From Stropharia rugosoannulata (taxonomy: Eukaryota > Basidiomycota > Agaricomycetes > Agaricales > Strophariaceae), in NCBI GenBank assembly GCA_028532985.1, contig JANCIK010000010.1, forward strand, positions 1,364,001-1,428,000: a DNA stretch of 64,000 nt, read 5' to 3'. The position numbers and the translations under genes are program-made. Of the stretch, positions 1 through 24,388 are shown piece by piece (position 1 is the stretch's first letter; each line of letters opens with the position of its first letter). The notes below the pieces were generated by a model. It was not told where the DNA came from. It did not search any database and saw nothing but the letters and a program-made list of their open reading frames with translations.

Positions 1-582
1 AGCAGTCTGGCTGACGGACAAAAAATGCGCGGAAAAGAAAGGTACACTTTTTCCGATTTTAATCTTTACGATGCTCATAAACCACTTCTCATAGTTTCGG
101 CACAGGATGTACCGTACATTTATCCGACTCCGGATGATTCAGTGTCTTTCCTATACGACGCGCTTGACGACATCAGCTCCTCTCTCAAAGACCTATTTAT
201 TTTCTGGGACGGTCATGTCTCGTTCCTTACCCTCATTCTTAATCGGCAAACCAACGCGCCGAATCCAGGAGAAGAGACGAGACAGGCAGTACTGCTCTGG
301 ACGGAGTACCAAAGAATTATACTCAAGGCTAATAGCTCTATTTCTCAATCCGTCGAGATGATGTCTTTGCATCCAGTTATTTCTTCCATAACGGTCAATC
401 GGCCTCGACAACTGCCGTGGCGTAGACACACATATCCCCAGACGGAACTCCGCCGGGAGCCAAAAATCATTGAGGATTTGCCTAAGCCCGCCTCTCAGTG
501 GCACGAGTACGCAACGCGTTTGCCTGAAGTTGATGCTCCCTTATCAGCACGATTGACGGGCTTCATTCGAGGATTATTCTAG
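1..582 (+). CDS. 3' end of an unknown protein (partial, truncated by window edge)
   Basis: A reading frame is open from the first base of the window to a TAG at 580-582, about 193 residues. The first ATG is at 25, but the frame is open upstream of it, so this is more likely the last exon of a longer gene than a complete one. The protein is hydrophilic, with no signal peptide, clear membrane segment or motif that I recognise. The C-terminal part is rich in Pro and Arg and ends in a short hydrophobic stretch. I cannot assign a function. Coding status rests only on ORF length and the absence of a better frame, so confidence is moderate. Confidence 0.45.
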   Translation, partial: SSLADGQKMRGKERYTFSDFNLYDAHKPLLIVSAQDVPYIYPTPDDSVSFLYDALDDISSSLKDLFIFWDGHVSFLTLILNRQTNAPNPGEETRQAVLLWTEYQRIILKANSSISQSVEMMSLHPVISSITVNRPRQLPWRRHTYPQTELRREPKIIEDLPKPASQWHEYATRLPEVDAPLSARLTGFIRGLF

Positions 583-1266
583 GCTACTGGCCATCTTTCT
601 TTTCACTTCACTTACCATTATCTATCCTCACATATATTTTGATTTATATATATACTCCAGGTTGCATGTAGAACCGACGTAATATTAGTATCGCGAACGT
701 TTACATTTTTGATGGCTTTAGGAACAAGGGCGCTTATTTGGGCGTCTAGTACAATTTTAGTCGCCTTTTACAACAATCTAGAAAACCCGCGGTGTCCGTC
801 GCTTTTAAAACGTAGGTCTGCACTTGACGCCCGTTCCAGGTTGAAGAGGTATCACAAGTACTGGAAATATACACCTGTATGTCCTGGTTTCCCCACTGGC
901 GTGGCAAAGGGGGTCCTGACCGGGCCGAAAGTGGATGTGCGTTCGGTACTTTTACCATGTGATAACGAGCCGACACTCCTTTGCCATCCTTTCAGCTCTT
1001 AACGCCTTTGTAGCGCCCCTGTATATTTTCAAAGTGCCCCGCACTTGTCTTCTATTCTATTTGTGAATATGTGGTTCGCTTTCTAGAAAACGAATGACAA
1101 TAATCGGTTAATCTGGTAGGTGTGTTGACAGCGCACGGTCATTCGTCGGAGGGGAGCGCGACGTGGCGGCCCACTTATCCACCAACTTCGTCATGTAGAA
1201 TATCGGTATATAAGAAGCATCCACGAACTATTGAACGGCACAAGCACTCGTTGGATCTTCCTGACC
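583..1266. other. Intergenic region and promoter of the SGNH hydrolase gene
   Basis: The stretch is AT-rich after the upstream stop, including a run of TATATATA near 645. Two overlapping ORFs of under 100 codons (around 709-1002) look like chance frames: no motif, no splice logic. The final 60 bases hold the TATA box listed separately. Confidence 0.6.
1207..1214 (+). promoter_or_regulatory. TATA box of the SGNH hydrolase gene
   Basis: The octamer TATATAAG lies 53 bases upstream of the ATG at 1267. Transcription starting about 30 bases downstream of it would exclude the in-frame ATG at 1231 and supports the ATG at 1267, which opens a signal peptide. Confidence 0.6.
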
Positions 1267-2592
1267 ATGCTTTCTCACCGCATGCTGCTGGCGGTTGCCG
1301 CCTTCTCCGCCCTCCTAAATGGCCTCGGCTCGTTCGCAAAGAGTGACATGCATTGGGTCGATACATGGACTGCCATGCCTCAGTTGACAGAGGCCGCCAA
1401 CCTCCCCAACCCTCCATTCAACCAGAGCGGTCTCGTATTCCCCAATTCGACTATCCGGCAGACGCTCCATATGTCTATTGGAGCAGAGCAGATTCGCTTG
1501 CGTATCTCCAATGCTTTCGGAGGCTCCGACCTACCTATCACTGCCGTATCGGTCGCGCTTCCATTGAATGGCTCAGCAGGTGCCAGCGCTATCCAGAAGG
1601 GAACTTCGAAGGCGGTTACTTTCAGCGGGCTCACCTCCGTTCAGATTCCAAACGGCGCCCTTGTGGTGTCTGACCCGCTAGATTTCCCAGTGAAGCCACA
1701 GTCCATGATTACGGTGACGCTATACACGGCCCAAGGCCAGACGACAAATGACATCACATCGCATCCTGGCAGTCGAACAACGTCGTGGTTTTCATTTGGC
1801 AACTTCGTGAATGCTGAGAACCTGACGGATTCATCGGTGCAAAATGTGGCACACTGGTACTTCTTGAGCGCAGTCGAAGGGTTGGTGCCTACGAGCAACA
1901 GCGCCCTCTCCATTATTGGAGACAGTATAACAGACGGCCGCGCTAGCGACACGGATGGCAATGACAGGCGAGTGTTCTTGAGCAGACACAGTCGTCCACG
2001 TTCTGATTATTGTTTTTCAAGATGGCCCGACCTTCTTCTGGCAAGGATGCAGAAAAACGAAGCAACAAAGAACATCGCAGTTGTAAACCAAGCAGCGGGA
2101 GGCAATCGAATTCTTGCAGACGGCCTCGGTCCCAATGCCCTTGGTCGCGTTGAACGAGATGTCATTTCCCACTCTGGAATCAAGTACGCGATGATCTTCG
2201 AAGGCGTGAACGATATCGGTACCGCAGATGCCACTACAGAAGCTCAACAAGAAATCGGCGACCGTGTCATTTGGGCACTCAAGCAGATGGTGACCAGGAT
2301 GAACATTGCTGGCCTCCCTGTCTTCGGAGCCACCATAACGCCTTTCAGCGGCGATCCCACCATCCAGCCCTACTCGAGCCCGGTCCGCGAAGCTACCAGG
2401 CAGCGAGTGAATGAGTTCATTCGCACGAGCGGTATTTTTGCAGCGGTCATTGACTTCGACAAGGTCGTTGCTGATCCGTCTAATCCAAGTCAGCTGGCCC
2501 CACAGTTTGATTCTGGTGACTTCTTGCACCCCAACGTGGCAGGATATCAAGCGATGGCGGATTCGATTCCATTAAGTATTTTTAATCTGTAA
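1267..2592 (+). CDS. Secreted SGNH/GDSL hydrolase (esterase/lipase-like)
   Basis: This is a probable extracellular ester hydrolase of the SGNH superfamily, XynE-like subgroup. The chosen start gives a hydrophobic signal peptide of about 24 residues (MLSHRMLLAVAAFSALL). An N-terminal beta-rich domain comes first, then the SGNH blocks in order: block I IGDSITDGR with the nucleophile Ser, a Gly block in NQAAGGNRI, an Asn block in GVNDIG, and the Asp/His block SGDFLHPNVAGY near the C-terminus. A 54-nt segment at 1968-2021 is best read as a GC-AG intron. Removing it joins GND to RWPDLL, the sequence the family shows here. Because it is a multiple of three without a stop, retention would insert 18 residues. 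The mature product would be about 423 residues. Substrate is not predictable; family members act on acetylated polysaccharides or lipid esters. Confidence 0.88.
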   Translation: MLSHRMLLAVAAFSALLNGLGSFAKSDMHWVDTWTAMPQLTEAANLPNPPFNQSGLVFPNSTIRQTLHMSIGAEQIRLRISNAFGGSDLPITAVSVALPLNGSAGASAIQKGTSKAVTFSGLTSVQIPNGALVVSDPLDFPVKPQSMITVTLYTAQGQTTNDITSHPGSRTTSWFSFGNFVNAENLTDSSVQNVAHWYFLSAVEGLVPTSNSALSIIGDSITDGRASDTDGNDRRVFLSRHSRPRSDYCFSRWPDLLLARMQKNEATKNIAVVNQAAGGNRILADGLGPNALGRVERDVISHSGIKYAMIFEGVNDIGTADATTEAQQEIGDRVIWALKQMVTRMNIAGLPVFGATITPFSGDPTIQPYSSPVREATRQRVNEFIRTSGIFAAVIDFDKVVADPSNPSQLAPQFDSGDFLHPNVAGYQAMADSIPLSIFNL

Positions 2593-2934
2593 GGTATTCC
2601 GAAGGCGGGTCAGAAAATAAAAGGCCCTAATGGCCATGGAGCATGGGGTTGGGATTAGTAGATAAAATGTGGCAGACTGATTAAATACATGTCTTGAATC
2701 ACGTTCATTACTTCAAATCCTCGTTAATGCGTGATTGCTGTATTCAGGGCGCAGATTCGGGGCGATTAAGAGTCTTCTCGGGCATAGGCATGCGGTCACC
2801 GGTGCAGCTGGAGGTTGCAGTCGAAAGCGCAAATAGGCTCGGGTGCAATAGCCGGGTTATGTAAAAATAGCAGTGGTGTTGTTGCTATTCCCGTCAGCGC
2901 TCCTTTTTCTCACTAACCACATTGACGCCTTGAT
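2593..2934. other. Intergenic region between hydrolase and ABC transporter
   Basis: This 342-base spacer contains the 3' flank of the hydrolase and the promoter of the first ABC transporter. I see no ORF, RNA gene or clear TATA box. Confidence 0.5.
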
Positions 2935-9842
<6,908 letters not shown>

Positions 9843-10219
9843 GATTATGATGCCTGTTAACTGGCCTTTTTGAAAGAGAAAACAATACTCTCGGTTAGAG
9901 TAAGATTCTCGCCATTCAAATCTGGGTATCACGTATTTACGAGTCTGATACCCACTCAGCTTAGATTGGACTGCTTTATTTAATAATGTTTTGACAAAAT
10001 TAACAACGAGAACTTTCAACTTGTTATTCCCCGAGTTCTGGTCTACTTGTATTGGGCTATGTATTCCATCAGTTAGGTGACACCGCAAGTACAATCACGC
10101 AATTTAATCTTCTGAAGTTTCTGGCATCGGCAACCTAGGCGGCACAGGCGTTGCATGCCCGTCTCCAGTAACTCTTCGCGTAAAAATAGATTCTACATAG
10201 TCTTTCTACCGCTGACCAT
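9843..10219. other. Spacer between the two ABC transporter genes
   Basis: These 377 bases between the stop of copy A and the ATG of copy B must contain terminator and promoter. No ORF or recognisable motif stands out. Confidence 0.5.
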
Positions 10220-17000
<6,781 letters not shown>

Positions 17001-17758
17001 GGCTGGGTGCAGCGCATGGGATATAGGAGAGATAGGGAACTACCCCTATTTCCGCGGAGGGCAGGGGTTAATCTCACTGCTAAAACTATTACAAGGCTCA
17101 TATACAGATTCATAAGATCGGACATTACGAACAATTCAATTTCATTCATCCTTGACATAACAATTGCTCAACCTGGGGATGGTATTCGCCTACCTTTTGG
17201 GCGGGAAATGCCAATCTTTTTTACATTGCTGAAATGGGATTTCGTGGAGGGCTCTCGAAGCTCGAGGCCCGAGGGTTCCTGCGCTCTCGGCCTGGGCGCT
17301 TAATATGTACTTAAAGTCAACGCCAAGACCTTGGCAGGGTCGGCTGTTTATAGGCAGACTCGAATATGTACGATGACGTGACGAAAGTTCAAAGCATAAC
17401 AAGTTAACAACAAGGCAGAACTGCTTTAGGCTCAATAAAAAAGGAGATATACAACGAACACTGTAATTGTATAAGTCGATAACGTCAAACCGAGCAATGC
17501 ACGCGGAATTGTTTCGTTTCAGCCTGCAGGTCAATGTCGCCGTCGTTAAACCAAAACGTGTCGCTCCATTCATGAGTCGCTATTACCCGGCTGGCTCATA
17601 TCGTTGACCTATGTCTGTATGATCAATGAATTGTTGAAAGAAAATTAATCTTCAAATAAGAACTGAGTGACGGTCAGGGTGATGGTACCAGTGTCAGGAT
17701 TCCCCGTGGCATACATTCATCACCGGGCGGTTCCTGCCCTGGAAGGTGCCTATCTCCT
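17001..17758. other. Intergenic region between ABC copy B and the GT61 duplication
   Basis: There are only short chance ORFs. A motif near 17293-17335 containing AACGCCAAGACCTTGGCA resembles sequence near 20510-20530 (AACGCCAAGGTCTTT), hinting at a dispersed short repeat. No gene is recognisable. Confidence 0.45.
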
Positions 17759-19741
17759 GGTGCATTTATTCCAAACATGAACTATGCATAGTGCCGACAA
17801 ACTTTTTGGGAGTATGCCCAGTGGCACAACGAACGCTTTCTACAAATTGAACTGCGGTGTGGTTATCTTCGCGTAGCAGTAAAACAATCAGTGGCAGGTG
17901 GGAAGAGGCGGAATTCCCACGTGGTAAGTCTTGCGAAATCGAATGAGTGTCAGTAGGTGTCAGTACCTATTTATTAGTCACCTTATACCGCGATCAACAC
18001 GCGCCTACTTACACAAACACATTTGTCTATATATCACTCATCTTCAAGACAACCTTACTGCTAACCATGAAAGAGAACTTTAAATATCACGAGTTCATTA
18101 AATACTTAGATCAAGTAGTAGGCTAATATACAACATTTTTAATTGTTTCAATAGGTTATGAGTCCGATTTATATCTCATCCAGTTTCCATGTATACCATG
18201 TCTTCACCTTCTGTGTATCCTTGACAGGAGTACCAAGATGCGCTTCCAAGATTTCCTTCAGAGCGTCCAAGTCTACATCCATGTTGTTGTTGTCCCTACT
18301 GGGAAGATGCATGATGGCGTACTTTTGGTTCAGCGTATTTGCTCCTTCGTAGAAGATCATAGATTGAAACCCATGCGGTTGAAACTCCAGCACGAGCGTA
18401 TCCTGTCCGGCCCACATATGATTGTACAGCGCGCCGCCGTGCGGGCCAATCACAGCCGCGGCATTTACATGCACCCAGTCGATCATTTCCCGCGTGGTCC
18501 CAAAATCCTTCGGCCAGATGACGAGCTCTTCCCCACGATTCCTCATCTGAAGTATATTTGAGATCACCGCAATCACCTCGTTCTCGTTCAGCACTTCGCG
18601 GCCACCATTCGCCGCACGACCGTTCGAGCGGCCCATGTACAGCACAGCCTTCCGCTCGGCAAGTGGGATGGGCCCTGAGGGCCGAGATGGCTGCTGCGGA
18701 TCGGTCAGATTGAGAAGCCGCTGCAGGGTAAAGGAAGAGTGGGGGTGGATGAGCGGGGCGCGACAGCTCCACAGAAGGCGCCCGATGGCCTTTCCCGTTT
18801 GTCTATGCAAAACGTGTTCGTGGTCATACCCGAGCAGCTCCCAAACATCGCGTACAATCTTCTGGGTGCTGAACTCCATACCAGTAACGGCATACGTCGG
18901 CTTCTGCAGGTGGGAAATTTGACCAAGGATGTGGGTAACGCGGTCGAGGAAGTGTTGGAAGTATGCTGAATCCGGGGAGTTGGCAAGGACGGCAGAGTCA
19001 ACCTCGATAGGTACTCCTGGCTCAATAGGGACGACATTTCGAGTGGATGTATCCCGAGACATGCAGGTTAAGGAAGACCAGCTGTCGAATATTGTACTGG
19101 GACTTATTGTCACATTTTCGAATACCTGAAAAATAGGGAACATACAATTAATAGACCGATACGAGGGATAAGAGGGACAAAGAGCTAATAGGAGCACTGT
19201 CTGATACGTTCACACTCACATAAATTTGTCCGTGTTGCTCCTTGTACATTACACTGCCGTTTTCCAGGCGTTGCCCACGGTCGCTGACACTCTCTTGCAC
19301 CCTACGAAAAGTTGCAGTATCGTTTGGTCTTGAGGGCGCAAAAATAGGTGGCGAAAGAACGAAGGCAGGGTAGATTAACTCTTCTGCGAAAACGGCATTA
19401 TGCAATTTATTTTTTAGAAGACATGGTGCGTAGTGCTTTGGGGTAGTGTCTGTACATTCGCGAAGAATGAACGGTGCAAAGTCGGACTGCTCTGATGTGC
19501 TAGCCTTTTCGCTGACCAGGTATTTACTGTACGGAGACGTCTTTAAGTTTGAGCCGTCCTGGGAGGAAAAGTAATTGAAAGGAGCGAGCCTGGCCGAAGG
19601 GGTTCGGTGTAGGACAAATAGTGCAGTCAGTGCACAAATACAGCCCACTGATACGAAGACCAGCTTGCGTATAGAACTGATAGCCATTCAAAGTGCAAAG
19701 CGGGGTCGAAGGAAGGTATGTAGATGTCATCATCATGAAAA
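17759..19741. repeat. Segmental duplication, unit A copy 1 (contains GT61 gene 1)
   Basis: This block is nearly identical to 21420-23385 over its whole length, including non-coding 3' and 5' flanks. Similarity begins near the shared CATTTATTCCAAACATGAAC and ends just upstream of the GT61 start, after TCATCATGAAAAT. Boundaries are by eye and may be off by about 10 bases. Confidence 0.85.
18169..19687 (-). CDS. GT61-family glycosyltransferase (EOGT/DUF563-like), copy 1
   Basis: This is a type II membrane glycosyltransferase of family GT61, expected in the secretory pathway transferring a sugar (GlcNAc or pentose in characterised relatives) to protein or glycan. There are two exons, 19687-19220 and 19125-18169, joined over a 94-nt intron, giving 474 residues. 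The N-terminus has a short cytoplasmic Arg/Lys and then a single signal-anchor helix (LVFVSVGCICALTALFVL). The C-terminal catalytic region has the conserved GT61 block VIGPHGGALYNHMWA followed by a VLEF strand. The gene lies in a tandem duplication with a second intact copy at 21839-23330. Its intron carries 27 extra nucleotides (19163-19189) absent from copy 2. Acceptor specificity cannot be inferred. Confidence 0.9.
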
Positions 19742-20780
19742 TATGTGTTTGTGTATGTAAGAATGCCGGGTCATCATTATCAAGAGTTTTAAGCAGCATG
19801 GTCAATATTCCGATCTAAAGCGGCGTAGTGTGACCGCGCCAAGGCTGTAACGGTGTTTCAAACCCGATATTCTAATGCTCTGTATCACGTTGTGTTAGGT
19901 TGTGTTCCTGGACTACTCTCCAGTGAACGTGCATCCTGGTGCATCTTAAGAACGGAGGCTTTTTAATACAGTGGTTGACCATGTGGCTTGACTTAAAACA
20001 TTACGATTCTTGTAACAAAGATAAGTCCAGAACTCCTTCTATCTTCACCTGTACAGTTGGGCGCATGTATGGGTAAGATTCCGTTTGGATCGCAGCTGCA
20101 CTGGATATAGCATGCCATCGTGAAGATTACTATCACCCTCATCGTCAATAATATCACAAAGATTGCGACACGGTTGCAACTTCAAACCAACTTCAAACAC
20201 AGAAAATTAATGGAGGTCAGTGGGGTCGCTGGCACCACCATAACGGGGCCATTACTATGCCGCATGGAGAATGGGTACTACAAGGAGCACCAATGCCTTC
20301 CTGAAATAGTTATCACACGATGTAAATTTAATTGCCGGGAAAGGTTGTCAGTTGTTAGCCTAGTCAGCGAAGGTCATACCACTTCGGAGTTGCACACCTT
20401 TGGCCTTACTACTTGATCATTGTCCCCGCCAAACAGTCAAGAATGTGAACTAATAAATTTGTACGATACGTTACTAATTGAAAATCTACAAGTACTTGCC
20501 GGGCGCCTAACCCAACGCCAAGGTCTTTTTAATATGCCCAGTACATAGCACTATGTAGAAATAGAAATAGAAAAGAGGAATCTACAGTAAATTAATATAT
20601 GCATTATTAAGTATGTGTGTACTTGCGTTTGCGTAAGCTCGAGAAGATGTAACCGGAGTGCATAATGTACGCCCGATGTCGTGGGAGGTACTCTTACGCC
20701 GGTGGGCGGCCCCAAGAGCAGATAAAAATTGACTTTCAAACCGGATTGGCTTGCTGTTATGGAAAGCCTGAGTATTCTCA
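19742..20780. other. Non-coding spacer inside the duplication (copy 1 side)
   Basis: About 1.04 kb lies between duplicated blocks A and B on this side, against about 370 bases on the other side. It holds only chance ORFs under 100 codons. It is either an insertion here or retains sequence deleted from the second copy. Confidence 0.5.
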
Positions 20781-21097
20781 GAGCAATAGCCATGGGTTTT
20801 TGTTTTACGCCGTACTGCCCGTTGTAACGTGCACCGGTTTCAGGTTCGCTTAGAAACGATCATTAGATTGTACCTCAAAGAGTATGTACATGAGCCTTAT
20901 GAGACCTTATGCTATGTAGACAGTAGTGGGACGTATTTATGTATTTGGATGAAATAAAAATAGAGACTTATTTATAGACATGGACATCCGTGACCGCCGT
21001 GTCGACAGCTTGAGTGTTGGCGTAAAAGAGAACGGAAAAGTGCTGAAGTGTGAATCCCGTATCTTTAATGCAAAGAGAAAAGATACTAATATTGGTA
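20781..21097. repeat. Segmental duplication, unit B copy 1 (non-coding)
   Basis: This segment matches 23754-24060 closely, starting at GAGCAATAGCCATGG and ending at GATACTAATATTGGTA (GACACTGATATTGGTA in copy 2), with a few small indels. It has no credible ORF. It lies to the right of the GT61 gene in both copies, so it belongs to the same duplication unit. Confidence 0.85.
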
Positions 21098-21419
21098 TCC
21101 ACGGGCTATATATAAATATGGAAGATGGCTATCCACAAGGGGGGAAGTGCTACAATGGTAGCAAAATCATATTTTACTGATGCAGGGGCTATTGATAAGC
21201 CTACTGCTTGTACTTACTAGTTCGTGAATCGTAGTATGGCGGACATTTAATCGGATTAGTAATTGATGTGCTGCCGAAGGTTGGCCGAGGTCGCAGGTCA
21301 CAGGTCAGGTCAGGATCAGACGGATCCGATGTTTTGTCGCATTACAGCTCCGTTGAGCATGCCGTTTCAATGCCGCATCGACGGCCAGACCGTTTAAACA
21401 CTTTTCGGAAATCTCCGAC
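21098..21419. other. Junction between the two duplication units
   Basis: These 322 bases separate unit B copy 1 from unit A copy 2. They contain a small run of overlapping direct repeats of CAGGTCA around 21294-21315 and otherwise nothing recognisable. Confidence 0.45.
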
Positions 21420-23385
21420 AGGTACATTTATTCCAAACATGAACTATCATAGTGCCGACAAACTTTTTTTTAAAAAGCCTGGGACTATATCCAGTGGCAC
21501 AACGAACGCTTACTACGAATTGAACTGCGGTGTGTTCATCTTCGCATAGCAGTAAAACAATCACTGGCAGGTGGCAAGAAGCGGAATTCCCACGTGGCAA
21601 GTCTTGCGACTTCGAATGAATGTCAGTAACCTATTTATTAGTCTTACGTACCACAACATTCAACACGCGCCTACTTACACAAACACATTTGTCTGTATAT
21701 CACTCATCTTCAAGACAACCTTACTGTTATTAACCATGAAAGAGAACTTTAAATATCACGAGTTCATTAAATACTTTAGATCAAGTAGTAGGCTAATATA
21801 CAACATTTTTAATTGTTTCAATAGGTTATGAGTCCGATTTATATCTCATCCAGTTTCCATGTATACCATGTCTTCACCTTCTGTGTATCCTTGACAGGAG
21901 TACCAAGATGCGCTTCCAAGATTTCCTTCAGAGCGTCCAAGTCTACATCCATGTTGTTGTTGTCCCTACTGGGAAGATGCATGATGGCGTACTTTTGGTT
22001 CAGCGTATTTGCTCCTTCGTAGAAGATCATAGATTGAAACCCATGCGGTTGAAACTCCAGCACGAGCGTATCCTGTCCGGCCCACATATGATTGTACAGC
22101 GCGCCGCCGTGTGGGCCAATCACAGCCGCGGCATTTACATGCACCCAGTCGATCATCTCCCGCGTGGTCCCAAAATCCTTCGGCCAGATGACGAGTTCTT
22201 CTCCACGATTCCTCATTTGAAGTATGTTTGAGATCGTTGCAACCACCTTGTCCTCGTTCAGCACTTCGCGCCCGCCATTCGCCGCACGACCGTTCGAGCG
22301 GCCCATGTACAGCACAGCCTTCCGCTCGGCAAGCGGGATGGGCCCTGAGAGTCGAGATGGCTGCTGCGGATCGGTCAGATTGAGAAGCCGCTGCAGGGTA
22401 AAGGAAGAGTGGGGGTGGATGAGCGGGGCGCGACAGCTCCACAGAAGTCGCCCGATGGCCTTTCCTGTTTGTCCATGTAACACGTGGTCGTGGTCGTATC
22501 CGAGCAGCTCCCAGACATCGCGTACAATCTTCTGGGTGCTGAGCTCCATACCAGTAATGGCATACGTCGGCTTCTGCAGGTGGGAAATTTGACCAAGGAT
22601 GTGGGTAACGCGGTCGAGGAAGTGTTGGAAGTATGCTGAATCCGGGGAGTTGGCAAGGACGGCAGAGTCAACCTCGATAGGTACTCCTGGTTCAATAGGG
22701 ACAATATTGCGAGTGGATGTATCCCGAGACATGCAGGCCAAGGAAGACCAGCTGTCGAATATTGTACTGGGGCTTATTGTCACATTTTCGAATACCTGAA
22801 AAATAGAGAACATACAATTAACAGACCGATACAGGAGCACCGTCTGATACGTTCACACTCACATAAATTTGTCCGTGCTGCTCCTTGTACATTACACTGC
22901 CGTTTTCCAGGCGTTGTCCACGGTCGCTGACACTCTCTTGCACCCTACGAAAAGTTGCAGTATCGTTTGGTCTTGAGGGTGCAAAAATAGGTGGCGAAAG
23001 AACGAAGGCAGGGTAGATTAACTCCTCTGCGAAAACGGCATTATGCAGTTGATTTTTTAGAAGACATGGTGCGTAGTGCTTTGGAGTAGTGTCTGTGCAT
23101 TCGCGAAGAATGAACGGCGCAAAGTCGGACTGCTCTGATGTGCTGGCTTTTTCGCTGACCAGGTATTTACTGTACGGAGACGTCTTTAAGTTTGAGCCGT
23201 CCTGTGAGGAAAAGTAATTGAAAGGAGCGAGTCTGGCCGAAGGTGCTCGGTATAGGACAAAGAGTGCAGTCAGTACACACATACAGCTCACTGATACCAA
23301 GACCAGCTTGCGTATAGAACTGATAGCCATTCGAAGTGCAAAGCGGGGTCGAAGGAAGGTATGTAGATGTCGTCATCATGAAAAT
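21420..23385. repeat. Segmental duplication, unit A copy 2 (contains GT61 gene 2)
   Basis: Counterpart of 17759-19741. Differences are mostly single-base changes, plus a 27-nt shorter intron in the GT61 gene and a few indels in the 3' flank. Confidence 0.85.
21839..23330 (-). CDS. GT61-family glycosyltransferase (EOGT/DUF563-like), copy 2
   Basis: This is a near-identical paralogue of the gene at 18169-19687. Exons 23330-22863 and 22795-21839 are separated by a 67-nt intron and give 474 residues. The signal anchor near the N-terminus and the block VIGPHGGALYNHMWA are both kept, and no stop or frameshift is present, so both copies look usable. Differences are scattered substitutions, for example in the membrane anchor and in the region after MGRSNGRAANGGREVLN. 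The very high identity, extending into non-coding flanks, indicates a recent duplication or ongoing gene conversion. Confidence 0.9.
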
Positions 23386-24388
23386 CCCCGCTACCTTTAG
23401 GTAGTGGGTTTTAGGGGGGAGCGATTTTGAAAATTGGTAGAAGATCACATTTCTGCCTTTTATATCCTTTCTCTTTCCACAGCCACGTATTCTCCATGTA
23501 TTGTACTTTCATCTTCACGATCTACCATTTTCAACTCCACATATGATTGACCTCTTTCCTAATAATCTATTCAGTGAAGTCTATTTACACCGACGTTCTC
23601 CAGAGCCGAATTTCCTGTTTATTTTGCACGTCTTCACTGGTGTCGTCTCTTTTGCTTCGTTCCCGGTATCGTCGACACTTCTTCTGTTGACCCATTGTAA
23701 CTGCCTATATACAAACTGCCTATGGATTTCTCAACTGTGAATATAAACGGTGCGAGCAATAGCCATGGATTTTTGTTTTACGCCGTACTGCCCGTTGTAA
23801 CGTGCACCGGTTTCAGGTTCGCTTAGAAACGATGATTAGATTGTACCCCAAAGAGTATGTGTATGAACCTTATGAGGCCTTTTGCTAGTGGGACGTATTT
23901 AGAGTATTTGGATGAAATAAAAATAGAGACTTATTTATAGACATAGACATTCGTGATAGCCCTGTCGACTGCCTGAGTGTTGGCGTAAAAGAGAACGGAA
24001 AAGTACTGAAATGTGAATCCAGTATCTTTAATGCAAAGAGAAAAGACACTGATATTGGTACGAGATGCTACGCCATAAGAAATTGAAGCATGATTATTAC
24101 ACACTCACTGAGATCTTGTATGAAAGTAAGCTGCGCCTTCACGCGGCTGCAGCGACATTAAATTATTGCAATCCAGCCACAACTTTGAGCCATTGCAAAA
24201 GCACTCACGAAACATGCGCAACCTCGGTCGTGCAACCTGAGTACGGAGGACAACATCCACGTACATATGTACGATTTGAATGTTCTGAACAGGGCCAAGG
24301 GTTACGTGAATGGTGGACGCACTGGCTTGCGGTGGCTTATCGAGTTGGTGGTCATACGGTCCCTCCCCAACATTTTGTCCGTCACAGG
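23386..24388. other. Intergenic region including unit B copy 2
   Basis: It holds about 370 bases of unique AT-rich DNA, then the duplicated non-coding block (listed separately), then the 3' flank of the next gene. No further gene is supported. Confidence 0.5.
23754..24060. repeat. Segmental duplication, unit B copy 2 (non-coding)
   Basis: Counterpart of 20781-21097; see that entry. Small deletions relative to copy 1 include a loss after CCTTATGAGGCC. Confidence 0.85.

Noticed and set aside
709..1002. 97-codon ORF between the first two genes
   Set aside because: No motif, an overlapping antisense ORF of similar size, and no conserved features; probably chance.
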